A DNA stretch of 64,000 nt from Kocuria marina (GCA_014652975.1 BMZV01000004.1:62001-126000); one strand, 5' to 3'; shown: positions 18,634 through 28,083, counted from the first letter of the stretch. Numbers and translations are program-made. The notes: generated by a model not told the origin, from the sequence alone.

Positions 18634-19920
18634 TCAGATGCGGGGCCTGGGCCCGGGGCTGCGGCGTTGCGTGTAGTTGAAGATGAGGGCGGTGGCCAAC
18701 AGCACCATAGCGGCCGCCATGGGGACCATGGCCGCGGTCATGTCGTCGAAGTGTACGCCCAGGTACGCGCTGAGCGTGAGTCCCAGCGCCGTGGCGATGC
18801 TCGACGTCACAGTCATGCGTGCCACGAGTCCCAGGAAGTCGCTGCCCGCAGTGACGTAACCGGCACTGCTGTGGAGGCACAGCAGGCACGGGCCTGAGAA
18901 CAACCCGAGCGCGAGGAGCACGAGGGAATACCCCACGAAACCGGACGGCCCGGACATGAGCATGGATGCCAGCAGTGCACCCGTGGCGGCGAGAATCCAC
19001 ATGTTCTCAGCGCTCAACCGGCGGCGGAAACGCACGGCCAGGCTCGACCCCACGGCGGCCCCGAACCCCAGCAACGCATAGATGACCCCCATGGTCTCCA
19101 CGCTGTCCAGGGACACTGAGTACACCACGAGGCACCCGAGTACCGCGCCCATGAGGGCGTTCAGCGCCGCCACACCGTAGATCAATCCATGGCTCAGCCG
19201 GAACACGGCACGGCTGCGCCCGGGCGCGCCGCGGGGGCGTCGCCAGGACCAGAGGGGCATATCCGCGCGGGGACAGCGGGCGGAGGAATGCAGGACGAAT
19301 GCCGCCGTGATCAGCACGGTCCACACGGCGGCGAAACGCAGCACCACCGCCGGGCCCATGGTCACAGCGAGCAGTCCCGTGAGCGCGGCACCCAGCACCG
19401 TGGCCAGCCCCTCGTTCACGGATTCGCGGCGCATGGCCGCCGGGAACGCTTGTGACCGGTCCTGTGCTCGCAACACGGAGGCCCAGCGGAGCCGCGCGGC
19501 CAGTCCCATGGGTGTCATGACCACGCCGGCCACGAAGAACGGCGCGAGCGCGGACACGGCATCCCACGAGACCGGGATCTCGGTGACCTGGGCTCGTGAC
19601 AGCACCCAGAGGATGATCCCCTGGATCAGGGAGAACGCGACCAGGGCCCACAATCGCCAGCGGGCGTTGGCCAGCGCGGCCACACCCACGCCGCTCACGG
19701 CTATGCCGAGACATAGGGACGCCGAGCTCAACGCGGCCGTCCACGCCGAGGAGGACGAGACCGCCACGAGCGTGAGCAGGCCCAACGGGGCCATGACCTG
19801 GGGCAGGCGGAGCAACATGGTGATCGCGCCCAGCCTGCGATCACTGCGCACGGTGCGTTCACGCGGGGTGAGCACCTTGCCGGGCTTCTCGGGCGCGGGG
19901 CGGCGGATCGCGGTACTCAC
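18634..19920 (-). CDS. MFS-like integral membrane protein
   Basis: The 428-residue protein has a basic cytoplasmic N-terminus (RERTVRSDRRLG) and about twelve hydrophobic segments in two halves, separated by a basic loop (RCPRADMPLWSWRRPRGAPGRS). Arg-rich short loops such as RRRLSAENM fit the major facilitator fold. I do not recognise a substrate-specific motif, so it could be an efflux protein or a transporter for another solute. It starts 10 bp after the sbcC stop on the same strand and may be cotranscribed with sbcDC. The start is GTG/ATG at 19920. Confidence 0.7.
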   Translation of the reverse strand: MSTAIRRPAPEKPGKVLTPRERTVRSDRRLGAITMLLRLPQVMAPLGLLTLVAVSSSSAWTAALSSASLCLGIAVSGVGVAALANARWRLWALVAFSLIQGIILWVLSRAQVTEIPVSWDAVSALAPFFVAGVVMTPMGLAARLRWASVLRAQDRSQAFPAAMRRESVNEGLATVLGAALTGLLAVTMGPAVVLRFAAVWTVLITAAFVLHSSARCPRADMPLWSWRRPRGAPGRSRAVFRLSHGLIYGVAALNALMGAVLGCLVVYSVSLDSVETMGVIYALLGFGAAVGSSLAVRFRRRLSAENMWILAATGALLASMLMSGPSGFVGYSLVLLALGLFSGPCLLCLHSSAGYVTAGSDFLGLVARMTVTSSIATALGLTLSAYLGVHFDDMTAAMVPMAAAMVLLATALIFNYTQRRSPGPRPRI

Positions 19921-19929
19921 GACCTCAGC

Positions 19930-22900
19930 CTACGCGGCATCCCACGGCCCCGCGACGACCGACAGATGCGAGCCGCCGGGGGTCTTGGTGACCACGAGCT
20001 GGGTGTCGATGCGTTGTTTCATCTCGCTCACGTGGGACACCACACCGATGACCCGCCCCGTGCGGCGCAACCCGTCCAGGGTCTCGAGGACCTGCTCGAG
20101 GGTTTGTTCGTCAAGGGAGCCGAAACCCTCGTCCACGAAGAGCGTGTCGATCTCCCGTCCCCCGGCCTCGGACCGGACGACATCCGCAAGAGCCAGGGCG
20201 AGCGCGAGCGAGGTGAAGAAGGATTCCCCGCCCGACAGTGTCTCCGTGCCGCGGCGGACACCGGTCCACGAGTCGTCGATCTCGAGTCCGAGCCCGGACT
20301 TGCCACCCCCTCGGGTGCGATCCGTATGCACCAGTGTGAAGCGGCCGGAGGACATCCGTGCCAGGTGTTCGGACGCTACCGCGGCCACGTGCTCGAGCTT
20401 CGCGGCGAGCACGAACGAGGTCAGGGTCATCCGCAGGGCGTTCTCGGGGGAGTTCGCGGTGGCCACGTCCGCGAGTCCGCTCAGGCGCTGGGCGTTCTCT
20501 CGAGCGCGCTCGAGTTCGGCGCGTCGGGCGGGCATGTGCTCGGCGTGGGATGCGGCGTCGGCCGCGAGGGTCTGCAGTCCGCCCAGCTTCTGGTTCAATG
20601 CATCCCGCAACTGTTCGTACCCGTCCCGTTCGGCGGCGGTGCGAGCCAGTGCTTCCTCGGACAAGCCCGCGCGTTGCTCGGCGCTGAGCCCCTCGGCGCG
20701 TTGCATGTCCTGGGTCGCGAGTTCCGCCGAGACTGAGTCCCGCTCCTCCTGCAGGGCGGTGAGCCGCTCGGAGAGTTCGGCCGCGTCCGCCGGGTCCATG
20801 AGAGCCTCGTCCGCGGCGCTCTCGGTCTCGAACGGGGACGCCTCAAGGGCACGTTCCACGGCACCCTGCGCGGTGCGGACCTCGTGTTGCGCGGCCTCCA
20901 GCGCCCGCTGTTGCGATTCCCACTCGCTCACCGTGCGCACGAGGTGCTCGGACCGTTCGAGGAACTCGGTGGCCGAATCGAAACCCTTGATGCGCCGGGC
21001 CAACTCCTCACGCGCCCGGTCGCACCGTGTCAGGAGTCCCTCGAGGCGCGCACGGGTCCCCGCGATGTCACCGTTGATCCGCGTCCCCTCCCCCTCGAGA
21101 TCTTGGACCTCCCGCCGAGCAGCCGCGATCTCGGCCTCACCCCGGCGCACCCGGGTCAGGCTCTGCTCGAGTCGGGCCAGTTCCTCATCGGCGTGGCGGC
21201 ACCGGTCCACGGCGGCGTCGACGTCCGTGTCCGCGCCGCGCGCGAGCGCCTCGGCCGCACCGGTCTGCGCCCGCTGCCACGCTGCGTGGGAGGCATCCAC
21301 GGTGTCCTGTGCGGTGTCCCGGGCGGCGCGTGCGCGATCGAGTGCGTCATCGGTGACCTCGTCCTCGGTTCCGGCGCCGGCGAGGTGCGGGTGCTCCGTG
21401 GCTCCGCACACGGGGCACGGATCCCCCGGCTCCAGCCCGGTGGCGAGGGTCGCGGCCGCACTCGCGTAGCGCTGCGCTTCGAGCGCTTCCACGTGCTGGG
21501 CGGCAGCCCGCCGTGCGGTTTCATCCTCCCGGTACCGGCGCGCCCGTTCCTGCTCCTCCGCCCGGGCCCGTGCGTATTCCCGACTCGCGGCCACGGCCTC
21601 CCGCGCGGTGCGGGCCCGTTCGCGCACGAGGGCCTCGTCCTTGACCTCCCCCAGGAGTTCGCGATGCAATTCCTCGCTGCGGGTCAAGGCGTCCCGCGCG
21701 GAGGCGAGATCCCGGGTGAGGTGCGTCGCCCGCTCCTCGAGCGCCGAAAGGGCCTTGCGTTCGCGAGCCGCCTCCTCCTCGTCCCTCGTGAGCGACTCCT
21801 CCTGGGCCACGGCGCCCCTGGCGGATTCGCGCGCGGTCACGACTGCATCGCGCAGACCCGCGGGCACCTGCCCGGACTCGTCCACGGCGTCCATGAGGCT
21901 CGCGTCCGGACCCAGAATGTGCTGAGCCACGCGGGCCGACGGTGCGTCCCCCGTGACAGTGGCACGCAGGTCGGTGACGGCGGCGTCGAGGGTCGCGACG
22001 CGCTGTCGGGCGTCACGCAGTTCCACGAGCGGCGCTTGCAATTCCTGTGCCGCCTCGTGCTCGCGCAGTTGTCGGGCCGCACCCTCCGACTGCTCCGCGT
22101 GCTCCGCGAGTTCATCCCGGCGCCGCGTGAGTTCGCCGCGCCTCCTGACCAGCGAATGCAGGGTCTCCAATTGTGCGTAGCGCTGCTGGGCCCCTGTGTA
22201 CGACGACGCCGCGCCGTCCCGTGCCCGGCCCACCGTGTCTACGAGGGTGTCGCAGTCGTCGACCAGCTCACGCCATCGATCCGGGCCCCCTTCGTTGTCG
22301 GCGTCCCCCGATATCCCGTCCGCGGGCCCCTCCTCCGAAGCGGCCGACGCAGCACTGGTCGAGGCTCGGCCCTGGTCAGACGAACCCGCGTCAGTTTTTC
22401 CACCGTTGGCGTCCGCCGCGGTGCCCACGGCGACGTCGCCGACCGACCCCTCGTCCGACGGGAGATCCAATCGGGTCCGGAGCGCCCCGGGGAGGTCCGA
22501 TAAGACGTCCTCCGGTAACCGGGCGACCGTGTGGGCCACGCGTTCCCTGAGCCGGGCGAGGACCTCGTCCGCTCGTTCCGCCTCGCGTTCCGCCTCGTAC
22601 AGGACGCTCTTGGCTCGATCCGAGCGCGTTTTCAGCTCATCCTGGATGTCCGCGTAGACGTCCGTGCCGAACAGCGTTTCCAGGAGGTCTTCCCGCTCCT
22701 TGGAACCTGCTTGCAGGAACCTGGCGAACTGGCCCTGGGGAAGCATCATCACCTGGGTGAACTGCTCACGGTCCAGGCCCACGACGTGGTGGATGGTCTG
22801 CCCCACGTCGTCCGGGCGGTAACCGCGGTCCACCCATTCCCCCGCCACGTGTTCCCGCAATGACACCGTGGCGTGACGGTCGCTCCATCCGGACGCAGCC

Positions 22901-23217
22901 CGGGAGGACGGTTCGCGCCACGCGGGCGTCCTGCTCACGTGCCACCGCCGGCCACCCGCCGTGAACTCCAACTCGACGCGCGGCCCGGTGCGGGGATCCG
23001 CGTGATCACTGTGCTGGGCCTTGCGCCCGCCCTTGGCGGCAGTCGTGGGCCCGGATCCGTAGAGCGCGAAGCAAATGGCATCCAACACGCTGGTCTTACC
23101 CGACCCGGTTTCGCCGTTGAGCAGGAAGACCCCTGCCTCGTTCAGGACGTCGAAATCCACCGTCTCCCGCTTGGCGAACGGCCCGAAGGCGGTGATCTCC
23201 ATCCGATGCAGCTTCAC
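19930..23217 (-). CDS. sbcC: SbcC, ATPase subunit of the SbcCD nuclease
   Basis: This SMC/Rad50-like ATPase works with SbcD to cleave hairpins and process blocked double-strand ends. It is 1095 residues. The Walker A motif NGETGSGKTSVLDAI lies near residue 34, the zinc-hook motif CPVCGATEHPH is in the middle of two long coiled coils, and the ABC signature LSGGESFFTSLALALAL and Walker B TLFVDEGFGSLDE are at the C-terminus. GTG 23217 overlaps the sbcD stop by 4 bp. The first coiled coil is interrupted by about 65 Ser/Ala/Asp/Gly-rich residues (SVGDVAVGTAADANGG...), which look disordered and are an unusual insertion. Confidence 0.93.
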   Translation of the reverse strand: MKLHRMEITAFGPFAKRETVDFDVLNEAGVFLLNGETGSGKTSVLDAICFALYGSGPTTAAKGGRKAQHSDHADPRTGPRVELEFTAGGRRWHVSRTPAWREPSSRAASGWSDRHATVSLREHVAGEWVDRGYRPDDVGQTIHHVVGLDREQFTQVMMLPQGQFARFLQAGSKEREDLLETLFGTDVYADIQDELKTRSDRAKSVLYEAEREAERADEVLARLRERVAHTVARLPEDVLSDLPGALRTRLDLPSDEGSVGDVAVGTAADANGGKTDAGSSDQGRASTSAASAASEEGPADGISGDADNEGGPDRWRELVDDCDTLVDTVGRARDGAASSYTGAQQRYAQLETLHSLVRRRGELTRRRDELAEHAEQSEGAARQLREHEAAQELQAPLVELRDARQRVATLDAAVTDLRATVTGDAPSARVAQHILGPDASLMDAVDESGQVPAGLRDAVVTARESARGAVAQEESLTRDEEEAARERKALSALEERATHLTRDLASARDALTRSEELHRELLGEVKDEALVRERARTAREAVAASREYARARAEEQERARRYREDETARRAAAQHVEALEAQRYASAAATLATGLEPGDPCPVCGATEHPHLAGAGTEDEVTDDALDRARAARDTAQDTVDASHAAWQRAQTGAAEALARGADTDVDAAVDRCRHADEELARLEQSLTRVRRGEAEIAAARREVQDLEGEGTRINGDIAGTRARLEGLLTRCDRAREELARRIKGFDSATEFLERSEHLVRTVSEWESQQRALEAAQHEVRTAQGAVERALEASPFETESAADEALMDPADAAELSERLTALQEERDSVSAELATQDMQRAEGLSAEQRAGLSEEALARTAAERDGYEQLRDALNQKLGGLQTLAADAASHAEHMPARRAELERARENAQRLSGLADVATANSPENALRMTLTSFVLAAKLEHVAAVASEHLARMSSGRFTLVHTDRTRGGGKSGLGLEIDDSWTGVRRGTETLSGGESFFTSLALALALADVVRSEAGGREIDTLFVDEGFGSLDEQTLEQVLETLDGLRRTGRVIGVVSHVSEMKQRIDTQLVVTKTPGGSHLSVVAGPWDAA
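22201..22212 (-). repeat. Copy of the 12-bp word GCGGCGTCGTCG (inside sbcC)
   Basis: The word is on the coding strand and is read as Ala-Ala-Ser-Ser in DGAASSYTG, in the coiled-coil region just after the disordered insertion. Confidence 0.7.
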
Positions 23218-24437
23218 TGCTCCACTCCCCTGCTGCGCGCGGCGGCCACCGCGTCCGCGATCTCGTCCTGTTCCGGCACGGACAGCCCCCGGTGCCGCAC
23301 GTGGTCGTAGAACTGGGCGCACAGCTCCTCGGCACCGGCGGCTTCCGCGACCCGCGCGCTGTACGCCTGCTGGGTCAGAGTCCGGCCGCCCTCGGGTTCC
23401 CAGCGCAGTTCCACCGTGCGGGGGAACCGCGTCCTGATCCGATCCATCGCGGATGCCGGGCGGTCACGATCCGTGAGGACCACCTGACACCAGGCACCCT
23501 CCGCCGAGGTGTGCGCCGGATCCCGTAGCAACTCGTCGAGTGTCCCCCGCAGGCACGCCAGATCCATGCGCGCGGCGTGGTCCAAGCCGGTGACCTCATG
23601 GACCCCGGTCTCCTGGACGTCCACGAGCCACGCTCCCTTGGGGTGTCCGGCCTCGGAGAAGGAATAGGCCACGGGTGAGCCGCTGTAGCGCACGGCGTCC
23701 GCGACTCGCTGCCGGCGGTGGATGTGGCCGAGCGCCGTGTAGTCATGACGGGCGAAGACTTCCGCCGGGACGGTGCCGAGGCCCCCGGAATCGACGACGC
23801 GCTCCGGATCCGTGGGTTGCGCCCCCGTCACGAACGCGTGCGCCATGACGACGGACGGGATGTCGCCTCGTTCTTTCCTGTCCACATCGATGCGCTCCAT
23901 CACGGTGCCCAGCACGGCCTGGTGCGTGGGTGCACAGTCGAGCGACGGCGCGGCCGCGCGCGGTTCGATGTACGGGATGCCGTACACGGCCACCGTGAAC
24001 GCCCCCGACAGGGTGGCACCGCGCGGGTCGGGGGCGGGCGGCGCCGTCGCCCGGGCGACCGTGATCGTGGAGTCCGTCGACTGCGAGAGCAGGACCGGGA
24101 CGTGGGCGTCCGGCACGCGGGTCAACAGGTGGACGCCGCCGTGGGACATGATGCCGGAGCCGAAACCCAACCGCGCCGGGGAGTCGTGGTTTCCGCTCGT
24201 GAGTATCACGTACGCGCCCGCCTCGCGGATCTGCGCCAGGGTGGTGCTGAGCAGCTCCACCACCTCCGTGCGGGGCTGGGCGCGGTCGTACACGTCCCCC
24301 GAGACCAGGACCGCGGAGACACCGTGGTGCCGCACCCACTCGACGATCTCGGCCATGGCCTGCGCCTGGACGTCCAGGATGTCGACGCCGTGGAAGGTAC
24401 GCCCCAGGTGCCAGTCGGAGGTGTGCAAGATCAGCAT
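23214..24437 (-). CDS. sbcD: SbcD, nuclease subunit of SbcCD
   Basis: This Mre11-like metallophosphoesterase supplies the Mn2+-dependent nuclease activity of the SbcCD complex. The 407-residue protein shows all phosphoesterase motifs in order: HTSDWHLGRT at the N-terminus, VSGDVYDRAQP, LTSGNHDSPARLG, the later VMAHAFVTG and ALGHIHRRQ. The frame is open a little upstream, but the protein must start at ATG 24437 (MLILHTSDWHLG), as in the family. It is the first gene of the unit and overlaps sbcC by 4 bp. Confidence 0.95.
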   Translation of the reverse strand: MLILHTSDWHLGRTFHGVDILDVQAQAMAEIVEWVRHHGVSAVLVSGDVYDRAQPRTEVVELLSTTLAQIREAGAYVILTSGNHDSPARLGFGSGIMSHGGVHLLTRVPDAHVPVLLSQSTDSTITVARATAPPAPDPRGATLSGAFTVAVYGIPYIEPRAAAPSLDCAPTHQAVLGTVMERIDVDRKERGDIPSVVMAHAFVTGAQPTDPERVVDSGGLGTVPAEVFARHDYTALGHIHRRQRVADAVRYSGSPVAYSFSEAGHPKGAWLVDVQETGVHEVTGLDHAARMDLACLRGTLDELLRDPAHTSAEGAWCQVVLTDRDRPASAMDRIRTRFPRTVELRWEPEGGRTLTQQAYSARVAEAAGAEELCAQFYDHVRHRGLSVPEQDEIADAVAAARSRGVEQ

Positions 24438-24750
24438 GGGGTCAATGTAACCGCGGTCTCGGACACCCACAGCGACCTCCCGCACATGTGCAGGTCACAC
24501 GGCGCAGGCCCCCTGACGGTGTGATCCACCGCGGCCGCCACCGCTTCGCTAGGCCGGCGGCGCGCCACGTGGCGGATTGTTTCTACTCGCTAGTTCCCTC
24601 TTCCACGCCGTGACCAGGGGTCATGCATGCGCATGTTCTTCGTCGTCCACAAGCTACGGCCCGGCCATGGCCCGCGCCGTCTTGCGCCTCTATGCTCTGG
24701 GGGATGTCTGGTACGTCACACAACGGTGTGGCACGAGGGGGTTCACCGGG
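24438..24750. other. Spacer between sbcD and the DUF6318 gene
   Basis: This 313-bp divergent spacer must hold promoters for both flanking genes. A short inverted repeat (tgacc-agg-ggtca, 24611-24623) followed by the alternating catgcatgcgcatg is the only structure I see. There is no convincing gene; the open frame running through it has no signal peptide or family similarity before ATG 24751. Confidence 0.5.
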
Positions 24751-25530
24751 ATGCATTCACCACGACTGATCGCCACGGCCGGCCGGGGAACGACCCTCGC
24801 CCTGCTCGCAGCGCTGCTACTCACCGGGTGCGGTAACGGCTCGCCCGGAGCGGGTGGGGGTGACAGCGCCGCGCCCACGGGAGTCACTTCCGCGGGGACG
24901 ACGGCGCAGCCCACGTCCCCCGCGCCGGACGCCTCCCCCGCATCCCCGACGACGCCGCAGAGCGGGTCCCCGAGCGGGTCCGACAGCGCATTGCCCGATG
25001 ACTGGCGTCCGGAGGAACCCACGGTGCTGGCCACGGGCCAGAAGGTCCCGGAGGACTACGAACCCGCCACCCTGGAGCATCCGGCCCGCAATGTTCCCAA
25101 GCCCGTGATGCCCGCGGAGGCCAGGGACGAAACCGAGGCCGGCGCGCAGGCGTTCCTGAACTACCGCGCCGATGCCCAGTGGTACTCGATCCAGACCGGG
25201 GACACCTCGCTGATTCGGGAAGTCACCTCGACGGATTGCGAGAAGTGCACCGAGCAATACGACGCGTATGACAGTAGATATGCCAATGGTGACTGGGCGG
25301 CCGGCGGTTTCGAGAAACCCACAATATTGAGCGACACATTCGTCAAGCGACCGGATGGCGGCTACAACATCCCCGTATCCGTCACCAGTAGCGGAACTGT
25401 AGGAATTGACGACAACAAAGTCGCCGCCAGGCAACTTCCGTTTGACGAGTCGCATGCCTTCGATGTGTACATCTATCGGGAGAATGGCGTGTGGCGGTAC
25501 CTGACGTCGTCACCCAGGGGATCACTGTGA
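24751..25530 (+). CDS. DUF6318-like lipoprotein
   Basis: The 259-residue protein starts MHSPRLIATAGRGTTLALLAALLLTGC, a signal peptide ending in a lipobox. A 70-residue Ser/Thr/Pro/Gly/Ala linker follows, then a compact domain with CEKCTEQYDAYDSRY, GFEKPTILSD and a final DVYIYRENGVWRYLTSS. This pattern fits the DUF6318 lipoproteins of Micrococcales, whose function is not known. The last third has visibly lower GC and different codon choice from its neighbours. Its stop overlaps the GTG start of the next gene (GTGA), so the two are coupled. Confidence 0.8.
   Translation: MHSPRLIATAGRGTTLALLAALLLTGCGNGSPGAGGGDSAAPTGVTSAGTTAQPTSPAPDASPASPTTPQSGSPSGSDSALPDDWRPEEPTVLATGQKVPEDYEPATLEHPARNVPKPVMPAEARDETEAGAQAFLNYRADAQWYSIQTGDTSLIREVTSTDCEKCTEQYDAYDSRYANGDWAAGGFEKPTILSDTFVKRPDGGYNIPVSVTSSGTVGIDDNKVAARQLPFDESHAFDVYIYRENGVWRYLTSSPRGSL
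24947..24958 (-). repeat. Copy of the 12-bp word GCGGCGTCGTCG (inside the DUF6318 gene)
   Basis: The word is on the non-coding strand and is read as Pro-Thr-Thr-Pro in the disordered linker behind the lipobox. Confidence 0.7.
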
Positions 25531-26636
25531 CACGGCGGGCGATATCAGTTCATCTGGTTTGCGCCTTGTTGACCGCGTTGTATTCGCTCGTTCTTACCAA
25601 CACTGGGGGCCGCGGCCACGAGTCGTCCCCGATCGACAGCGGTATGACCGCGGAATCAGCGCAACTCAGTTCATCAGCGCGGGCGAGTCAGGGGTTCATC
25701 GAACTCCGATTCCGTCAATCCCGGAACGCCGGCGGGAGCGGGCCTGGGTTTGCGGGCCACGGGCCACAGGGCGCAGGCGCGCCGGACACCAGCCAGGCTG
25801 CGGCGTGGGATCCGGATACCGATCCCACGTTCCAGAAGGCGCTGCGTGATCGGCTCATGTCCAACGAGGATTCAATCTTCTTCAACGCCCGCCTGATGGA
25901 CACCGCCAAGAACAAAACCGTCTACGGCCTCCAAGACCCCTGCACCGACCAACGTGGGGCAGCACTCACACGGTGCCGTACCACCCAAGAATGCACCGAC
26001 GACACCGGGGCCGCCGGTGTGAACATGGACATCGTCATTGGCGGGGCCAATGACAGGACCCGCGCCGCGCGCGGTACCCAACTGTGCGTCAGCAACACCC
26101 AAGCCGATCAAGCCAGCGACGACGGGTACGTGGCGCTGCCGGTGTTCACCCTCCAGGACTTCCAACAACTGGCCGTCGCCCCCGCCGCCAGTCACGTCCA
26201 ACCCGCCCCGGACACCTTGAAGAACATGCACACCAATGTTTATGCGCAGGCCCAACCCCAGACCTTCACCACGACCCTGGGTGGCTACCCTGTCCAGGTG
26301 AGGGCCTACCCCGTCCAATACACCTGGTATTACGGGGACGGCACCACCCTGGGCCCCACACCCCTGACCGGGGCACCCCTACCCGACGGTGCGTGGGATG
26401 AGCCCACCGACACCTCCCACGTGTACACCACCACCGGGGACTTCACCGTGACCCTGACAACCTCGTTCTACGGGGAATACAACATCGCCGACACCGGGTG
26501 GCAACCGGTCGCCGGCTACAACCAAGTCACCTCACCCCCGGTGGCGCTGAGTGTGTGGCGGGCCACCGTGCACAACGTCGCCGATGACTGCCACACCAAC
26601 CCCACCGGCATCGGCTGCCCCGGCGCCGACAAATAG
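25527..26636 (+). CDS. PKD-domain exported protein
   Basis: The 369-residue protein begins with a short basic tip and a hydrophobic segment (VHLVCALLTALYSLVL), a signal peptide or anchor. A polar region with Cys pairs (DPCTDQRGAALTRCRTTQEC) follows, then a PKD-like beta-sandwich near the C-terminus. The PKD part contains YTWYYGDGT, then SHVYTTTGDFTVTLTTSF. The tail has another Cys pair (DDCHTNPTGIGCPG). GTG 25527 overlaps the DUF6318 stop, with aggggatcact upstream. The first 40 codons are AT-richer and the last 200 are unusually C/A-rich, giving a patchwork look. It is probably cell-surface or secreted; its role is unknown. Confidence 0.8.
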   Translation: MTRRAISVHLVCALLTALYSLVLTNTGGRGHESSPIDSGMTAESAQLSSSARASQGFIELRFRQSRNAGGSGPGFAGHGPQGAGAPDTSQAAAWDPDTDPTFQKALRDRLMSNEDSIFFNARLMDTAKNKTVYGLQDPCTDQRGAALTRCRTTQECTDDTGAAGVNMDIVIGGANDRTRAARGTQLCVSNTQADQASDDGYVALPVFTLQDFQQLAVAPAASHVQPAPDTLKNMHTNVYAQAQPQTFTTTLGGYPVQVRAYPVQYTWYYGDGTTLGPTPLTGAPLPDGAWDEPTDTSHVYTTTGDFTVTLTTSFYGEYNIADTGWQPVAGYNQVTSPPVALSVWRATVHNVADDCHTNPTGIGCPGADK

Positions 26637-26846
26637 CCGAGTCCAGGGAAGGCCCCCACGCTCTCGAGGCCGGACATGCCCGTTAGCCCTCGCAATCTCC
26701 TGAGACACCCGGCCGACTTGATCCGTCCCGTACCCGAGGCGCTCCCAGCCCGGGCAGGCTCCTATGCCGCCCGGACCTCTTGAACGGCCCCATGCCCGAG
26801 CTGCATCACCCCGCACGATCCATTGCCACCCTCATAAACTGATCCC

Positions 26847-28055
26847 ATGACCTCACCGCACACGCCCGAACTGTTGGAACAAGACCGCGGTCTGGACGCG
26901 GCGTCGTCGTGGTATCCGTCGCTCGTGAGGAGCGTGTTCCTCTCGCCGTGGCGCGCGACCGCGGCCGAACGACCCGGCGAGGGAACCCAGCTCCTCGCGC
27001 GCACCGCGGGGGCGCTGAACGAGGTGGCCCACTGGGCGAATGACGGTCAGGCCGCGGATCCCACGGCGTGCGCGTGGCTCGCGTACTTGCGCTGGGCCGT
27101 GCGCAACGGCGCGAAGCTCCCCGGCGACGCACCGCACCCGCCCGACGACGACCTGGACCACCACTACCCCCTCCTCACCGCACCGGGTGAGCACGCCGGG
27201 GACGGTTTCACCGCCTTGTCCATGGGCCGCCTGGGCGAGGTCACTCGTCCGGTCCTGCCACTCGCGGACAGCGCCGAGATCCTGGCCCGCACGCTGCCCT
27301 ATGGACTGGTGCCCCACATCGGGTGGAAGTCGCTCGTGGCCCTCGCCGTGGACTCGGCCGCGATCACCCACGGCAGCGCCGAGGCACAGACCGCGGCTGT
27401 TGGTGCGGCCCTGACCGTTCACGCGGCGGGCCGTGCGCGGGGCAGTGGGGCCTCACTTCAGGACGTAGTCGAGGAAACCGGCCGAGTGGTCACACTCATG
27501 ACCCGGCCCGCGCCCCTCACCCGGGAGCTGCTCGACCTGTGCGCGGACCGATCCGCCCGGGACTCCCTGTTCGATGGGATGACGGAACCCGCGGGAGCGT
27601 TCACGCGGGCCGTGGGGGACGGAACCGCGGCGTCGTCGGCCCTGGCACTGGGGCTCGCGGCGGTGCTGTGCGCCGAGGATGCGCCGCACGCGGACAACTC
27701 GGGGGACGACGTCGCTCAGCGGGCTCTCTCGCTGCTGTCCGGTCACCCGGCGGCGAACGACGCGGCACGTACCGTCGCGGTCAGTGTTGCTGCCGCGCGC
27801 TGGGGGCTCGGCGACGCCACACACGGCGAGGACATCGGGGAGAGCGGCAACGGCGCGCCCGGCGGCAACGGCGCCGCCGGCGACGACCGCATGGCCCGGC
27901 AGGACGCCGTGGCCGACGACAACAGCCGCACCACAAAAACGCACAGCGGCACGGACACATCCGGCACCGATCCCTCCGGAACCCGCGCGGCGTCCCGCCG
28001 TGAACTGCTCGCCCTGGCCGATCGCTGGCTCACCCTGTGGCGGCCGCACGCCTGA
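26847..28055 (+). CDS. Divergent ADP-ribosylglycohydrolase-like protein
   Basis: This 402-residue protein is mostly helical and Ala-rich. The middle part (LARTLPYGLVPHIGWKSLVALAVDSAAITHGSAEAQTAAV) follows the pattern of ADP-ribosylglycohydrolases, where a conserved small-residue/Pro segment is followed by an ALTHG-type motif. However, I cannot find the Mg-binding SDDTxM and terminal DxDT motifs of active enzymes. It may therefore be a degenerate member or a different helical protein. Residues from about 330 form a Gly/Asn/Asp/Thr-rich linker before the last 25 conserved-looking residues. A -10-like TAAACT lies just before the ATG, so the message may be leaderless. Confidence 0.5.
   Translation: MTSPHTPELLEQDRGLDAASSWYPSLVRSVFLSPWRATAAERPGEGTQLLARTAGALNEVAHWANDGQAADPTACAWLAYLRWAVRNGAKLPGDAPHPPDDDLDHHYPLLTAPGEHAGDGFTALSMGRLGEVTRPVLPLADSAEILARTLPYGLVPHIGWKSLVALAVDSAAITHGSAEAQTAAVGAALTVHAAGRARGSGASLQDVVEETGRVVTLMTRPAPLTRELLDLCADRSARDSLFDGMTEPAGAFTRAVGDGTAASSALALGLAAVLCAEDAPHADNSGDDVAQRALSLLSGHPAANDAARTVAVSVAAARWGLGDATHGEDIGESGNGAPGGNGAAGDDRMARQDAVADDNSRTTKTHSGTDTSGTDPSGTRAASRRELLALADRWLTLWRPHA
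26898..26909 (+). repeat. Copy of the 12-bp word GCGGCGTCGTCG (inside a coding region)
   Basis: It is read as Ala-Ala-Ser-Ser near the N-terminus (DAASSWYPS) of the ADP-ribosylglycohydrolase-like protein. Confidence 0.7.
27627..27638 (+). repeat. Copy of the 12-bp word GCGGCGTCGTCG (inside a coding region)
   Basis: It is the second copy in the same gene, 729 bp after the first and in the same frame, read as Ala-Ala-Ser-Ser in GTAASSALA. Confidence 0.7.
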
Positions 28056-28083
28056 GAATCACCCCGATCGGAGGCGCGTCGCG

